Origin: Alphaproteobacteria bacterium
Lineage (GTDB): Bacteria; Pseudomonadota; Alphaproteobacteria; Rhizobiales; JAJFHR01
DNA length: 35,373 bases
Assembly: GCA_024278055.1 (NCBI GenBank)
Contig: JAJRTY010000042.1
Location: 1-35,373 of the forward strand
Reading direction: 5' to 3'
Shown piece by piece: positions 22,583 through 30,681 of this stretch. The notes under the pieces were generated by a model. The model did no database searches. It was not told the DNA's origin and worked only from the letters and a program-made list of their open reading frames with translations. Both the position numbers and the translations under genes were made by a program. Every line of letters starts with the position of its first letter. Position 1 is the stretch's first letter.

Positions 22583-23988
22583 TCGGTCTTGCCGAATTTT
22601 TTCCAATAAGCACCGAATAAATCTTCTTCCGACGGTTTGTCTTCGGCAATTGTTGTCACCAGATGGGTGATGTTGATGAAGTTGCGATAGTTGAGATTTT
22701 CCGAAATCGAGTTGCCGGCCCAGGTGCCGCAGCCCATCGACAGGGTGAAATTGAGGCCATTGTCAAAACTGCCGCCATTGCCAAACGTATGCGCCTGATT
22801 GACCATAACCCTTACGACTTTTAAATCCTGCGCCAGTTCGGCTGCATGCGCCATGTCACCGGTATGAATACCGCAGGAATGACCAATGCCATTGACCTCT
22901 AAAATGCGTCTGACTTTATCTTTGGCATCATCAAAATCACGCGCACGATAGACAGTAAGAACCAGAGACAGTTTTTCATCTGCCAAAGGCTCATCTGCCC
23001 CGATGCCGTCATGTTCAACAATGAAAAACCTGGCAGCCTTTGCATCTTCACCGAGGCCCGCAACAGTCGCGAACACATCGGCATCCTTGGCAATCACATG
23101 GCGGTTGAGGTGACCATCCACCCATAAGGTGTCAACGAGCTTGGCTTTTTCCTGCTTGTTAGCGCGATAACCGCCAACGCGCTGCAACGCGGCAATCGCG
23201 TCTTCATAGATGTCATCGACCACCACCAGTGAATTTTCCGACGAGCATGAGGTTGAATTATCAAATATTTTTGAGGCGCAGATTTTGGCCGCTGCATCAT
23301 CAAGATCAGCGCTTTTATCGATAATCACCGGCACATTGCCCGCACCCACACCGATGGCAACCGAGCCGCTGGAATAAGCACGACGCACATTGTTTTGTGA
23401 CCCGGTAACAACAACGAGATCAACAGCCTCCATCAGGGCTTGTGTTAACTCCTTTGATACCGGGCTTGGCAATATTTGCACCAGATCGCGCGGTGCGCCA
23501 CAGCGCCCGAGTTCTGCGCGCATATGTTCAACCGTGCGCAATGTGGTGCTGTATCCCGCCGGTGAAGGGGCGACAATAACCGCATTGCCGCCTTTCAGCG
23601 CCATCATCGCTTTGTTGACCGGTGTGGCGGCGGGGTTGGTTGACGGGCAGATAGCCGCCACAATGCCCACCGGTTTGCCATATTTGACCAGGCCTTTTTC
23701 AGGAATTTCTTCAATAATTCCCGTTGTTTTAACCCGCAGCAGATCACGCAATGTGCCAAATGTCTTGCGGGTATTTTTGGTGATTTTTGAAGTGACATTG
23801 CCCAGGCCGGTATCGGCAACGGCATGTTCGGCAAGTTCTTTTGCCCGGCCCGGTTCATAAATCGACCAGGCAAGTGCGGTTACCGCATCATCAATCTTTT
23901 CCTGATCTTCGTTTTCGAATGCCGCCATGGCCTGACGGCCGCGGGCAACCAACTCCGAGATGGCGGAAGATGTATTTTTGATTTCCAT
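22579..23988 (-). CDS. CoA-acylating aldehyde dehydrogenase, SauS/EutE-like
   Basis: This 469-aa protein is an aldehyde dehydrogenase of the CoA-acylating group. The catalytic cysteine is C248 in IFDNSTSCSSENSLVV. Substrate-pocket and NAD-binding regions are recognisable (VGIVAAICPSTNPAATPVNK, VVVTGSQNNVRRAY, VGAGNVPVIID). It oxidises an aldehyde to the acyl-CoA with NAD(P)+ and CoA. The overall pattern (C-terminal NGGSFDNGLNFTLSMGCGTW) suggests sulfoacetaldehyde dehydrogenase (acylating), SauS, or a related acetaldehyde dehydrogenase. The exact substrate is not certain. It has no neighbours from a sulfoacetate operon and lacks the alcohol dehydrogenase domain of AdhE. Confidence 0.82.
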   Translation of the reverse strand: MEIKNTSSAISELVARGRQAMAAFENEDQEKIDDAVTALAWSIYEPGRAKELAEHAVADTGLGNVTSKITKNTRKTFGTLRDLLRVKTTGIIEEIPEKGLVKYGKPVGIVAAICPSTNPAATPVNKAMMALKGGNAVIVAPSPAGYSTTLRTVEHMRAELGRCGAPRDLVQILPSPVSKELTQALMEAVDLVVVTGSQNNVRRAYSSGSVAIGVGAGNVPVIIDKSADLDDAAAKICASKIFDNSTSCSSENSLVVVDDIYEDAIAALQRVGGYRANKQEKAKLVDTLWVDGHLNRHVIAKDADVFATVAGLGEDAKAARFFIVEHDGIGADEPLADEKLSLVLTVYRARDFDDAKDKVRRILEVNGIGHSCGIHTGDMAHAAELAQDLKVVRVMVNQAHTFGNGGSFDNGLNFTLSMGCGTWAGNSISENLNYRNFINITHLVTTIAEDKPSEEDLFGAYWKKFGKTD

Positions 23989-24163
23989 ACCGTAATATGT
24001 CCGAGAAGCCCTTCCTGCGTCAACCGGTCACCATCGCGCACTTCTGCGATTTTCAGCATACCAAAACGAAATGTTGATAAACCCGGATTTGCCCAAGGCG
24101 GTGTTAATAACTTTCTGAGTAATTTGTGGGATTGTTGCAACCATTGAATTTTGGGGAACTTCT

Positions 24164-24730
24164 ATGCGTATCTGTGTTTTTTGTGGCTCAAGCCCCGGCA
24201 ATCTTCAATCTTATCAGGACGCTGCCGTTGAAGTGGGCGAATTACTGGCGCGCGAAAAAATTGAACTGGTTTACGGCGGTGGCAATGTCGGCTTGATGGG
24301 CATTGTCGCAGACGCCGCCCTGGCGGCTGGTGGCGATGTAACCGGGGTGATGCCCCGGCATCTGGTTGAAAGTGAAATCAGTCACAAAGGCCTGACAACG
24401 CTTGAAGTTGTTGAAGACATGCACGAGCGCAAGATGAAAATGTCAGAACTGTCAGACGCATTTCTCACCCTGCCCGGAGGTGCCGGAACACTGGAAGAGA
24501 TCACCGAACAATGGACCTGGGCGCAACTTGGCATCCACACAAAACCTTGTGCATTCTATAATGTTGATGGTTACTACGATCACCTGCGCGCCATGATTGA
24601 CAAGATTGTCGAGGCCGGTTTCATGAAGGCATCTTACGCCGATATGCTGATTTACGGCGAGGATGTCAGATCAATTCTTGCAGCGTTCAAGGCCTATGAA
24701 GCCCCGGCAAGAAAATGGCTTAAAGAATAG
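24164..24730 (+). CDS. LOG family protein (cytokinin riboside 5'-monophosphate phosphoribohydrolase-like)
   Basis: This 188-aa protein carries the LOG signature PGGAGTLEE (104-112) and the upstream HERK (87-90) that forms part of the nucleotide-monophosphate site. The N-terminal Rossmann-like strand is ICVFCGSS and a GGGNVGLMG loop is present. Family members hydrolyse the N-glycosidic bond of AMP or cytokinin nucleotides to base plus ribose 5-phosphate, and bacterial members are often simple nucleotide hydrolases. The gene stands alone between a convergent-facing promoter gap and the HNH gene. Its ATG is the only plausible start. Confidence 0.93.
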   Translation: MRICVFCGSSPGNLQSYQDAAVEVGELLAREKIELVYGGGNVGLMGIVADAALAAGGDVTGVMPRHLVESEISHKGLTTLEVVEDMHERKMKMSELSDAFLTLPGGAGTLEEITEQWTWAQLGIHTKPCAFYNVDGYYDHLRAMIDKIVEAGFMKASYADMLIYGEDVRSILAAFKAYEAPARKWLKE

Positions 24731-24832
24731 GTTCCAGCCGTCTTTTTTGCCTCCACCCTTCACAAAAACATAAACCTGCCTATAGTATCGCTCTCATGAA
24801 ACCGAAAAACCCATGGTGCAGGAGCGTTTCAA

Positions 24833-25396
24833 GTGAATATTCTGGCCGCAGCGCCCCTGGAGAACTGTCCGGCGCTGGTATTGAATGCTGATTACCGGCC
24901 GTTGAGCTATTACCCGTTGTCTTTGTGGTCATGGCAAAATGCGGTCAAGGCGGTGTTTTTAGATCGCGTCAATACGGTGTGCCAGTATGACCGTCTGATA
25001 TCCAGCCCCACGGTTACTTTTCAATTGCCAAGCGTCGTCAGTCTTAAAACCTACGTAAAGCCGCCAACACACCCGGCTTTCACCCGGTTTAATGTTTTCC
25101 TGCGCGATGGATTTTCCTGTCAGTATTGCGGCGATATGGACGATTTGACCTTTGATCACCTGATCCCGCGTTCAAAAGGCGGGCTGACTACCTGGGAAAA
25201 TGTGGTAACGGCATGCTCATCGTGCAATCTGCGCAAAGGTGGCCAGATGCCGGAAATTGCCCGAATGAAACCGATGCAGCACCCGCGAAAGCCAACGGTC
25301 TATGACCTGCATACAAACGGGCGCTCATTCCCGCCAAACTATCTGCACGAAAGCTGGCAGGATTATCTGTATTGGGACATCGAACTTGAGCCTTAA
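24833..25396 (+). CDS. HNH endonuclease family protein
   Basis: The 187-aa protein has a C-terminal HNH/zinc motif. C96 and C99 (CQYCG) and C128 and C131 (CSSCN) form the zinc knuckles around D108-H109 (FDHLIPRSKGG) and N123 (WENVV). The N-terminal part (VLNADYRPLSYYPLSLW) is typical of the stand-alone bacterial HNH proteins often annotated only as endonucleases. No methylase or mobile element is adjacent, so a restriction role is not supported. GTG is used as start, with GGAG about eight bases upstream. A large palindrome follows seven bases after the stop. Confidence 0.92.
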   Translation: MNILAAAPLENCPALVLNADYRPLSYYPLSLWSWQNAVKAVFLDRVNTVCQYDRLISSPTVTFQLPSVVSLKTYVKPPTHPAFTRFNVFLRDGFSCQYCGDMDDLTFDHLIPRSKGGLTTWENVVTACSSCNLRKGGQMPEIARMKPMQHPRKPTVYDLHTNGRSFPPNYLHESWQDYLYWDIELEP

Positions 25397-25402
25397 GATT
25401 CT

Positions 25403-25510
25403 GGTCTGAAAAGTCCTGAAGCCAGCCCTCTCCCCCGCCCAACCACCCCCAGGGTATCCTTATCGGGTGGTTGGGCGGGGGAGAGGGCTGGCTTCAGGAC
25501 TTTTCAGACC
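25403..25510. repeat. perfect 46-bp-arm palindrome, copy 2
   Basis: Bases 25403-25448 and 25465-25510 are exact inverse complements over 46 bases, separated by a 16-base spacer (CCAGGGTATCCTTATC). It fills the gap between two converging genes (HNH and dsbB). The same sequence family occurs at 1-65, where the spacer appears in opposite orientation. It would form a very stable hairpin in RNA from either strand and may terminate both genes. It has no T-run of intrinsic-terminator type. Confidence 0.95.
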
Positions 25511-25515
25511 AAACG

Positions 25516-26022
25516 CTAAAATTTTCTCAGGCGCATAATCGTCATAACGCTTAAAGCGGCCATGGTGATAGAAATAATCACATTATAACCCGCAAGTGAA
25601 AGCCCCAGAAAACGCCAGGCGGCATCCACACAGCTTACCACTTTGGCACTGCTCAATTCCTGCAGCAGATTACCGACATCTGCACTTAGTTCCTCACCAC
25701 CCGAACACCCGGAAGGCCCTTCCCACAGGCGCCATTCAACACCCGAATGATATATGCCGTAGGCTGCACCGGCTACAAACAATACTGCGGCCGCCGCCAG
25801 GCATATCTGGCTCAATGTTTTGTTGCTGCTATTAATCAACACCAGGGCCAGCGCCAGAATGGGCAATCCGATATAGTAAGGCCAGCGCTGGGTCAGGCAC
25901 ATGGGACACGGGGCAAGGCCGATAACCAGTTCGAAAAACCAGGCACCGGCAATTGTAGCCGTACCCAGAACAAGTGCCACAATGGCGGGAAAAGAGGGGG
26001 AATTTAATATTTTCTGGCTCAT
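25516..26022 (-). CDS. dsbB: disulfide bond formation protein B
   Basis: DsbB reoxidises periplasmic DsbA and passes electrons to quinone. The 168-aa protein has four hydrophobic helices and the first cysteine pair as C39-x2-C42 (APCPMCLTQRWPYY), followed by the quinone-region arginine. The second pair, C106 and C131, sits in the second periplasmic loop. The gene lies 12 bases downstream of the YqaA-like gene on the same strand and is probably co-transcribed. Only weak ribosome-site bases (GGAC) precede the ATG. Confidence 0.92.
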   Translation of the reverse strand: MSQKILNSPSFPAIVALVLGTATIAGAWFFELVIGLAPCPMCLTQRWPYYIGLPILALALVLINSSNKTLSQICLAAAAVLFVAGAAYGIYHSGVEWRLWEGPSGCSGGEELSADVGNLLQELSSAKVVSCVDAAWRFLGLSLAGYNVIISITMAALSVMTIMRLRKF

Positions 26023-26034
26023 TTTCTGTCCACG

Positions 26035-26622
26035 TTATGTTGGAAAAACAAATTTTATTAATGCAAATCCTGCGACCAGCATGACCACAAATATAATGGT
26101 GAGGAGGCCGAGGTATTTTTCGATAAACCGCCGAATGGGCTGACCAAACCAGTATAACAGTCCGGCGACGAAAAAGAATCTTATTCCCCGTGCAGCAACG
26201 CTTGCCACGCCAAAGATAATCGGATCAAGAGCGGTGACACCACTGGCGATGGTGATCACTTTATAGGGAAAGGGCGTAACACCGGCAATGAAAACTATCC
26301 AGGCACCATAAGTATTGTAGCGCCCGGCAAAATCATCAAAGGCACCACTATAGCCATAGAGGTCGAGCAAGGGTTTACCGATTGCATCAAACAGGTAAAA
26401 TCCGATCAGGTAGCCGGCAAAACCACCAATGACTGAAGCTATGGTCGAGATTGAAGCATAAAACCAGGCCTTGGCTTTATTGGCCAGAACCATGGGAATA
26501 AGAATAATGTCGGGCGGGATCGGGAAAAACGAGCTTTCGGCAAAAGAAACGCCCGCCAATGCCAGTCTGGCATGGCGATGGGCGGCCAGCGACATTGTCC
26601 AATCATATAATTTGCGCAGCAT
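26035..26622 (-). CDS. YqaA/DedA-like (SNARE-associated) membrane protein
   Basis: This 195-aa protein has about four to five hydrophobic segments and the DedA/VTT-type pattern FAESSFFPIPPDIILIPMVL near residues 27-46. A central GGFAGYLIGFYLF and a proline-rich GVTPFPYKVITIASGV also match. The related YqaA family (COG1238) is of poorly known function; DedA relatives affect lipid carrier recycling. I start at the ATG at 26622 because the longer frame to 26838 runs across the tRNA gene and adds non-conserved residues. It is the first gene of an operon with dsbB. Confidence 0.88.
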   Translation of the reverse strand: MLRKLYDWTMSLAAHRHARLALAGVSFAESSFFPIPPDIILIPMVLANKAKAWFYASISTIASVIGGFAGYLIGFYLFDAIGKPLLDLYGYSGAFDDFAGRYNTYGAWIVFIAGVTPFPYKVITIASGVTALDPIIFGVASVAARGIRFFFVAGLLYWFGQPIRRFIEKYLGLLTIIFVVMLVAGFALIKFVFPT

Positions 26623-26705
26623 AGGGTTCTTAACTACAAAAAAGTTGTTTGAAGCAATTTGAGATATTGACCTTGAGAATTCTGGCCCTATGATCCAGAC
26701 CCAGT

Positions 26706-26791
26706 GCCCCTGTGGCGGAATTGGTAGACGCGACAGATTCAAAATCTGTTGTCCTATGGATGTGCCTGTTCGAGTCAGGCCAGGGGCACCA
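26706..26791 (+). tRNA. tRNA-Leu (anticodon CAA)
   Basis: The acceptor stem GCCCCTG (26706-26712) pairs with CAGGGGC (26781-26787), and CCA is encoded (ACCA to 26791). The anticodon stem ACAGA/TCTGT (26733-26737 and 26745-26749) frames the loop TTCAAAA with anticodon CAA at 26740-26742, reading UUG. A variable arm of class II type and the T-arm GTTCGAGTC are present. It lies in the gap upstream of the YqaA-like gene on the opposite strand. Confidence 0.96.
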
Positions 26792-26892
26792 TTCAATTCC
26801 CATTTGTTGAAATTCCATAGTGTTGATCTGTGCCTCAAATTACTTTTGATGCAAATCTGATATCCCTATTGGCATGGGAACGCAAGTGCTCG

Positions 26893-27156
26893 AGAGCACT
26901 TCTCGATCATATTGAATCGTTTGACCGGTTTTTCGCGTTTGCTGGCAAGGCGGGTTTGACGCCTTGGTCTGGTTGACCAAAAGTCGAAGCCAACGACGTC
27001 CAGAAAGCGCGAAAACCCGGCCTTCGGTGGGCCAGATCAGTCCATCGGTGTCGTTGCAAAGCTTGTCCGATCAACCAGATCGCGCTACGCTTTGCGCCTA
27101 ACCGAGTGAACTGATTTGGCTCCATCAAACGGTTCAATATGATCGAGAAGTGCTCT
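26893..27156. mobile_element. 264-bp MITE-like element with 32-bp terminal inverted repeats
   Basis: Bases 26893-26924 and 27125-27156 are inverted repeats matching at 31 of 32 positions (AGAGCACTTCTCGATCATAT is the outer part). A nested inverted repeat (26925-26945 with 27000-27020, 18 of 21) adjoins the left end, and shorter internal complementarities suggest the element can fold into a long structured hairpin. It encodes no transposase; the only ORF inside (76 codons, minus strand) has no recognisable features. No clear target-site duplication is visible. The right end stops inside the stop codon of the next gene. It could be a MITE or another dispersed intergenic repeat. Confidence 0.75.
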
Positions 27157-28336
27157 AGGCTGGCGACAGGGTGGTCAGGCGATCTGGTCCGTGGACGTTA
27201 TGCATAAATTCCTTCAGAATTCTCGCCGTTTCAAAAGCTCCGTTTAAATTGGGTATTTGACTGGACAAAGGTGGTGCCATTTCACCGGCTTTATCAATTG
27301 CCGCCGCAAGAGTTTTGGCGGTCATATCAACCTGGCTGAGTTGTACCGCCAGACCGCGTTGTTCAAACAATGTGGCCCTGTCAGTCTGCTCGGTCAATCC
27401 TTCGCGAACATAAGGCACCAGAACTGAACGGCAGCGGGCACGCAGGATATCCGACGAGGTATTATAACCGCTCTGTGAGATCAGGACTTTGGTATCTTTC
27501 AGCATGGCGGAGAAGTCTCTCCTGAAATGTTCCACCACAAGATTTGGCCGGGCCGCCTCTTCAAGCAATTTTACGGTCTCATCGGGCAGGTTGGGCCCGG
27601 TGATAAAGCCCCATTTATCTTTTGCATAACGTGTCAGCGGCATGGCTTCTAATGCAGCTTCAAACAGCGGCTTGCCGACAGCGCCGCCGCCAGCTGAAAC
27701 CACCACATCATAGGCGTTGCCGCTGCGCTGTTCATCGGCGTCCGGGGTAACCAGGCCGGTATAGTGTGTCAGGTCTGAAATTTCATCGGCAAATCTGAAG
27801 GTCCCGCCCAGATCAGCAAAATCCGGGTCCGCATGCAGAAAGACAAAATCATAGTATTGTCGCAACAATTCGACGGTTTTTTCATCGCGACCCGGCGCTA
27901 CCTTTTTATGCAGGAGATCGCGCACTGAACAGGCGACATAAGGTTTTGGCGTCATTTGCTGAGCCGCATCCAGCAGGGGCAAAAACTCAAAGCCCAGCTG
28001 ATGACGGGCAAAGGGAAAGGCTTCGGTAAAAATAATGTCCGGTGAGCGCGATTTCAGCAGTGCCAGCAATTGCTTCAGGCGATTTTGTTTATAGTTTTCG
28101 TCTACGGGTATATTGTTTTCATCAACAAGGTCGGAAAACCCGCCGGGACCGGCCTTGTAAGGGCTGAGCTGAAAGCATTTAGCCCCTTCGGGAAAGGTCG
28201 CCGGTGTCTGGGTGCCACCAAGGATAATATCAACCTCGAAACCGGCATCCAGCAAGGCCTTGGTGATGCGCTTTGAACGCATAACATGACCAATGCCCAG
28301 CAAATGCTGAACAATGAAAAAGATACGATATGTCAC
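27155..28336 (-). CDS. glycosyltransferase family 28-like protein
   Basis: This 393-aa protein looks like a GT-B glycosyltransferase of the COG4671 type. The N-terminal half starts IFFIVQHLLGIGHVMRSKRI, a glycine-histidine acceptor loop as in MurG-like enzymes. The C-terminal half has VVSAGGGAVGKPLFEAAL and LISQSGYNTSSDILRARC, which resemble the nucleotide-sugar site, followed by LVPYVREGLTEQTDRA. The substrate is unknown. Its TAG stop (27155-27157) uses the last two bases of the terminal inverted repeat of the MITE-like element, so the C-terminus may have been set by that insertion. It appears monocistronic. Confidence 0.82.
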   Translation of the reverse strand: MTYRIFFIVQHLLGIGHVMRSKRITKALLDAGFEVDIILGGTQTPATFPEGAKCFQLSPYKAGPGGFSDLVDENNIPVDENYKQNRLKQLLALLKSRSPDIIFTEAFPFARHQLGFEFLPLLDAAQQMTPKPYVACSVRDLLHKKVAPGRDEKTVELLRQYYDFVFLHADPDFADLGGTFRFADEISDLTHYTGLVTPDADEQRSGNAYDVVVSAGGGAVGKPLFEAALEAMPLTRYAKDKWGFITGPNLPDETVKLLEEAARPNLVVEHFRRDFSAMLKDTKVLISQSGYNTSSDILRARCRSVLVPYVREGLTEQTDRATLFEQRGLAVQLSQVDMTAKTLAAAIDKAGEMAPPLSSQIPNLNGAFETARILKEFMHNVHGPDRLTTLSPA

Positions 28337-28504
28337 CCGAATTACCCTGCTCTTTCCGCATAACTACCAGACCTGGATAGTTAGACTAGCCCCATTTCAA
28401 TTAAAAAAGCTGCAAATTCGACCGTACGCACATCATTGTGACTGGTCGGAACTCTCGATCAACTTTCTGCGCTTGCACATATTCTGTCTGTTCTGACTCC
28501 AGTT

Positions 28505-29683
28505 TTACTTATAAGGATCTGCCGCATCTCTAAGGCCATCGCCAAAGAAGTTGAAGGCTAAAATTGTCAGGACTACCGGAACCACAGGGAACATAAGCCA
28601 TGGATAAAGGGCGACAACGGAAATATTCTGCGCCTCCGCCAGCAATACTCCCCAACTGGTTATAGGTGGTCGCAAACCCAGACCAAGGAAGGAAAGAGCG
28701 GTTTCGCCTAAAACCATCGTGGGAATGGAAATTGTGGCCGAGGCGATAAGATGACTCATGAAACCGGGGACGAGGTGTCGCCCTATAATTCGGCTGGGAT
28801 TGGCGCCCATAAGCTGGGCTGAAACCACATAATCTTCTTCACGCAACGATAACAGCTTGGAGCGCACCGCACGCGCAAGACCGGTCCAGTCGAGCAATCC
28901 CAGGATGACGGTAATACCGAAATAAACCAGAATCGGGCTCCAGGTGATGGGAATGATAGCGGCAAGTGCCAGCCACAGGGGGATCGAGGGTATCGACTGC
29001 AACACCTCGATAACCCGCTGGACCAGAAGATCAAGCAAGCCGCCGTAATAACCGGCCATGCCACCGATGATGATGCCAAGGGTGAATGAAATAATGATAC
29101 CGAGCAGGCCGATTGTCAGCGATATGCGTGAGCCGATGATGATGCGCGACAGGACATCGCGCCCCAGCCTGTCGGTGCCAAGCAGGAACAGTGTGCTGTT
29201 TTCTGCCGCACAGACCAGATGTAAATCGGAAGAACCACCGAGCCAGTAATCATACTTGTCACCGCGACAGAAAAATCGCAGCGGGTAAACCTCATCGCGA
29301 TTTTCGCTGTACTCGCGTTTCAGGTTTTCCATGTTTAATCGATAATTTGTGCCGTAAACAAACGGTCCGACGAATTTTCCCTTGTCAAACAGGTGTATGG
29401 ATTGCGGCGGCATGAAGATTGCGTCCACATTGCGGCTTTGCAGATCATAAGGGGCCAGGAATTCACTGATAAATATCGCCAGATACATCAGCGCCAGAAA
29501 AATAGCCGAAGCGACAGCGACGCGGTGACGCTTGAATTTCCACCACATCAGTTTCCATTGCGACGCAAGATAAAGCCGCTCCTGCGCCGGGGTCAGTTTT
29601 TCAATCGAGTGAGGATCAAACGGGGCCGGATTAACATAATGGTTAATGGGCGCACCTTCTGGCGGCAGGGATGTATCGGTCAT
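28505..29683 (-). CDS. peptide-type ABC transporter permease (DppC family)
   Basis: This 392-aa inner-membrane permease matches DppC/OppC. A cytosolic N-terminus is followed by a first helix (about 55-75) and a long periplasmic segment (about 80-165). Five more helices follow, with the LGTDRLGRDVLSRIIIGSRISL entry motif, and the EAA loop RAVRSKLLSLREEDYV with downstream GANPSRIIGRHLVPG contacts the ATPase. The periplasmic segment is longer than in DppC of E. coli and recalls YejE-type permeases. It is the last gene of the four-gene operon; its start overlaps the previous stop by four bases. Confidence 0.93.
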   Translation of the reverse strand: MTDTSLPPEGAPINHYVNPAPFDPHSIEKLTPAQERLYLASQWKLMWWKFKRHRVAVASAIFLALMYLAIFISEFLAPYDLQSRNVDAIFMPPQSIHLFDKGKFVGPFVYGTNYRLNMENLKREYSENRDEVYPLRFFCRGDKYDYWLGGSSDLHLVCAAENSTLFLLGTDRLGRDVLSRIIIGSRISLTIGLLGIIISFTLGIIIGGMAGYYGGLLDLLVQRVIEVLQSIPSIPLWLALAAIIPITWSPILVYFGITVILGLLDWTGLARAVRSKLLSLREEDYVVSAQLMGANPSRIIGRHLVPGFMSHLIASATISIPTMVLGETALSFLGLGLRPPITSWGVLLAEAQNISVVALYPWLMFPVVPVVLTILAFNFFGDGLRDAADPYK

Positions 29684-30681
29684 TTGGTAGCCCCCCCCTG
29701 AAGTCGTATTCGCGGATCAAGGAAGGCGAGTGCTATATCGGACAACAACACGCCAAAGACCGTCAGTGAGGCGAGAAAGATCAAAAATGATCCGGCCAGA
29801 TACATATCCTGACTTTGCAGGGCGGCAATCAATAACGGCCCGGTGGTTTCCAGTGACAGCACCACGGCGACAATCTCGGCCCCTGAAATCATCGCCGGCA
29901 ACATCGAGCCAATGTCGGCAATGAAGAAGTTCAATGCCGAGCGTAACGGATATTTCAGCAGGGCTTTAACCGGCGGCACGCCCTTGGCCCGGGCGGTAAC
30001 CACATATTGTTTTTGCAACTCATCAAGGAGATTGGCGCGAAGGCGCCTGATCATGGCAGCTGTTCCCGCAGTGCCGATTACGATCACCGGAATCCACAAG
30101 TGCTCGAGTATCGACATTGCCTTGTCCCAGCTCATCGGCTGGTTGAGGTATTTAACATCCATAAGGCCGCCGATGGAGGTGCCAAACCACAGATTGGCAA
30201 AGTAAATCATCACCAGAGCCAGCAGAAAATTAGGCGTGGCCAAGCCTAAAAGACCAATAAAAGTGAGACCATAATCTCCCCAGCTATACTGGTGGGTGGC
30301 TGAATAAATGCCGATTGGGAAAGCCAGAGCCCAGGTGAAAATAATAGTGGTGAAGGAAACCAGAATGGTCAGGAACATTCTGTCGCCGACAACTTCGCTT
30401 ACCGGCAGGCGATATTCGAATGAATAGCCAAAATCACCGTGTAAAATACCCCAGAGCCAGAACAGATAGCGCTCGATCAAAGGCTTGTCGAAACCATATT
30501 CGACCCTCAGAAATTCAATCTGGGCAAGATCAACAGATTCGCCCTGTGCTCTTAATTCCGCAATATAACTCTCGATATAATCACCGGGCGGGAGTTCGAT
30601 AATCAGGAATACCAAAGCACTGATCACCAACAATGTCGGGATCATTATCAAAATTCGGCCGATAATATACCGCAACATCAT
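29680..30681 (-). CDS. peptide-type ABC transporter permease (DppB family)
   Basis: This 333-aa DppB/OppB-type permease has the N-terminal helix ILIMIPTLLVISALVFLI followed by a periplasmic loop, then five further helices. The ATPase-contact loop includes RANLLDELQKQYVVTARAKG. It pairs with the DppC-type subunit to form the channel. The start (ATGATG at 30681) overlaps the stop of the substrate-binding gene in ATGA, and its own stop overlaps the dppC-like start. All family features are intact. Confidence 0.94.
   Translation of the reverse strand: MMLRYIIGRILIMIPTLLVISALVFLIIELPPGDYIESYIAELRAQGESVDLAQIEFLRVEYGFDKPLIERYLFWLWGILHGDFGYSFEYRLPVSEVVGDRMFLTILVSFTTIIFTWALAFPIGIYSATHQYSWGDYGLTFIGLLGLATPNFLLALVMIYFANLWFGTSIGGLMDVKYLNQPMSWDKAMSILEHLWIPVIVIGTAGTAAMIRRLRANLLDELQKQYVVTARAKGVPPVKALLKYPLRSALNFFIADIGSMLPAMISGAEIVAVVLSLETTGPLLIAALQSQDMYLAGSFLIFLASLTVFGVLLSDIALAFLDPRIRLQGGATK

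Noticed and set aside
26623-26838. N-terminal extension of the YqaA-like protein
   Set aside because: The extension is the complement of the tRNA-Leu gene and its flank; homology starts at MLRKLYDW (26622).
26907-27137. 76-codon minus-strand ORF inside the MITE-like element
   Set aside because: It lies wholly within inverted-repeat sequence, has no ribosome site and no family resemblance.
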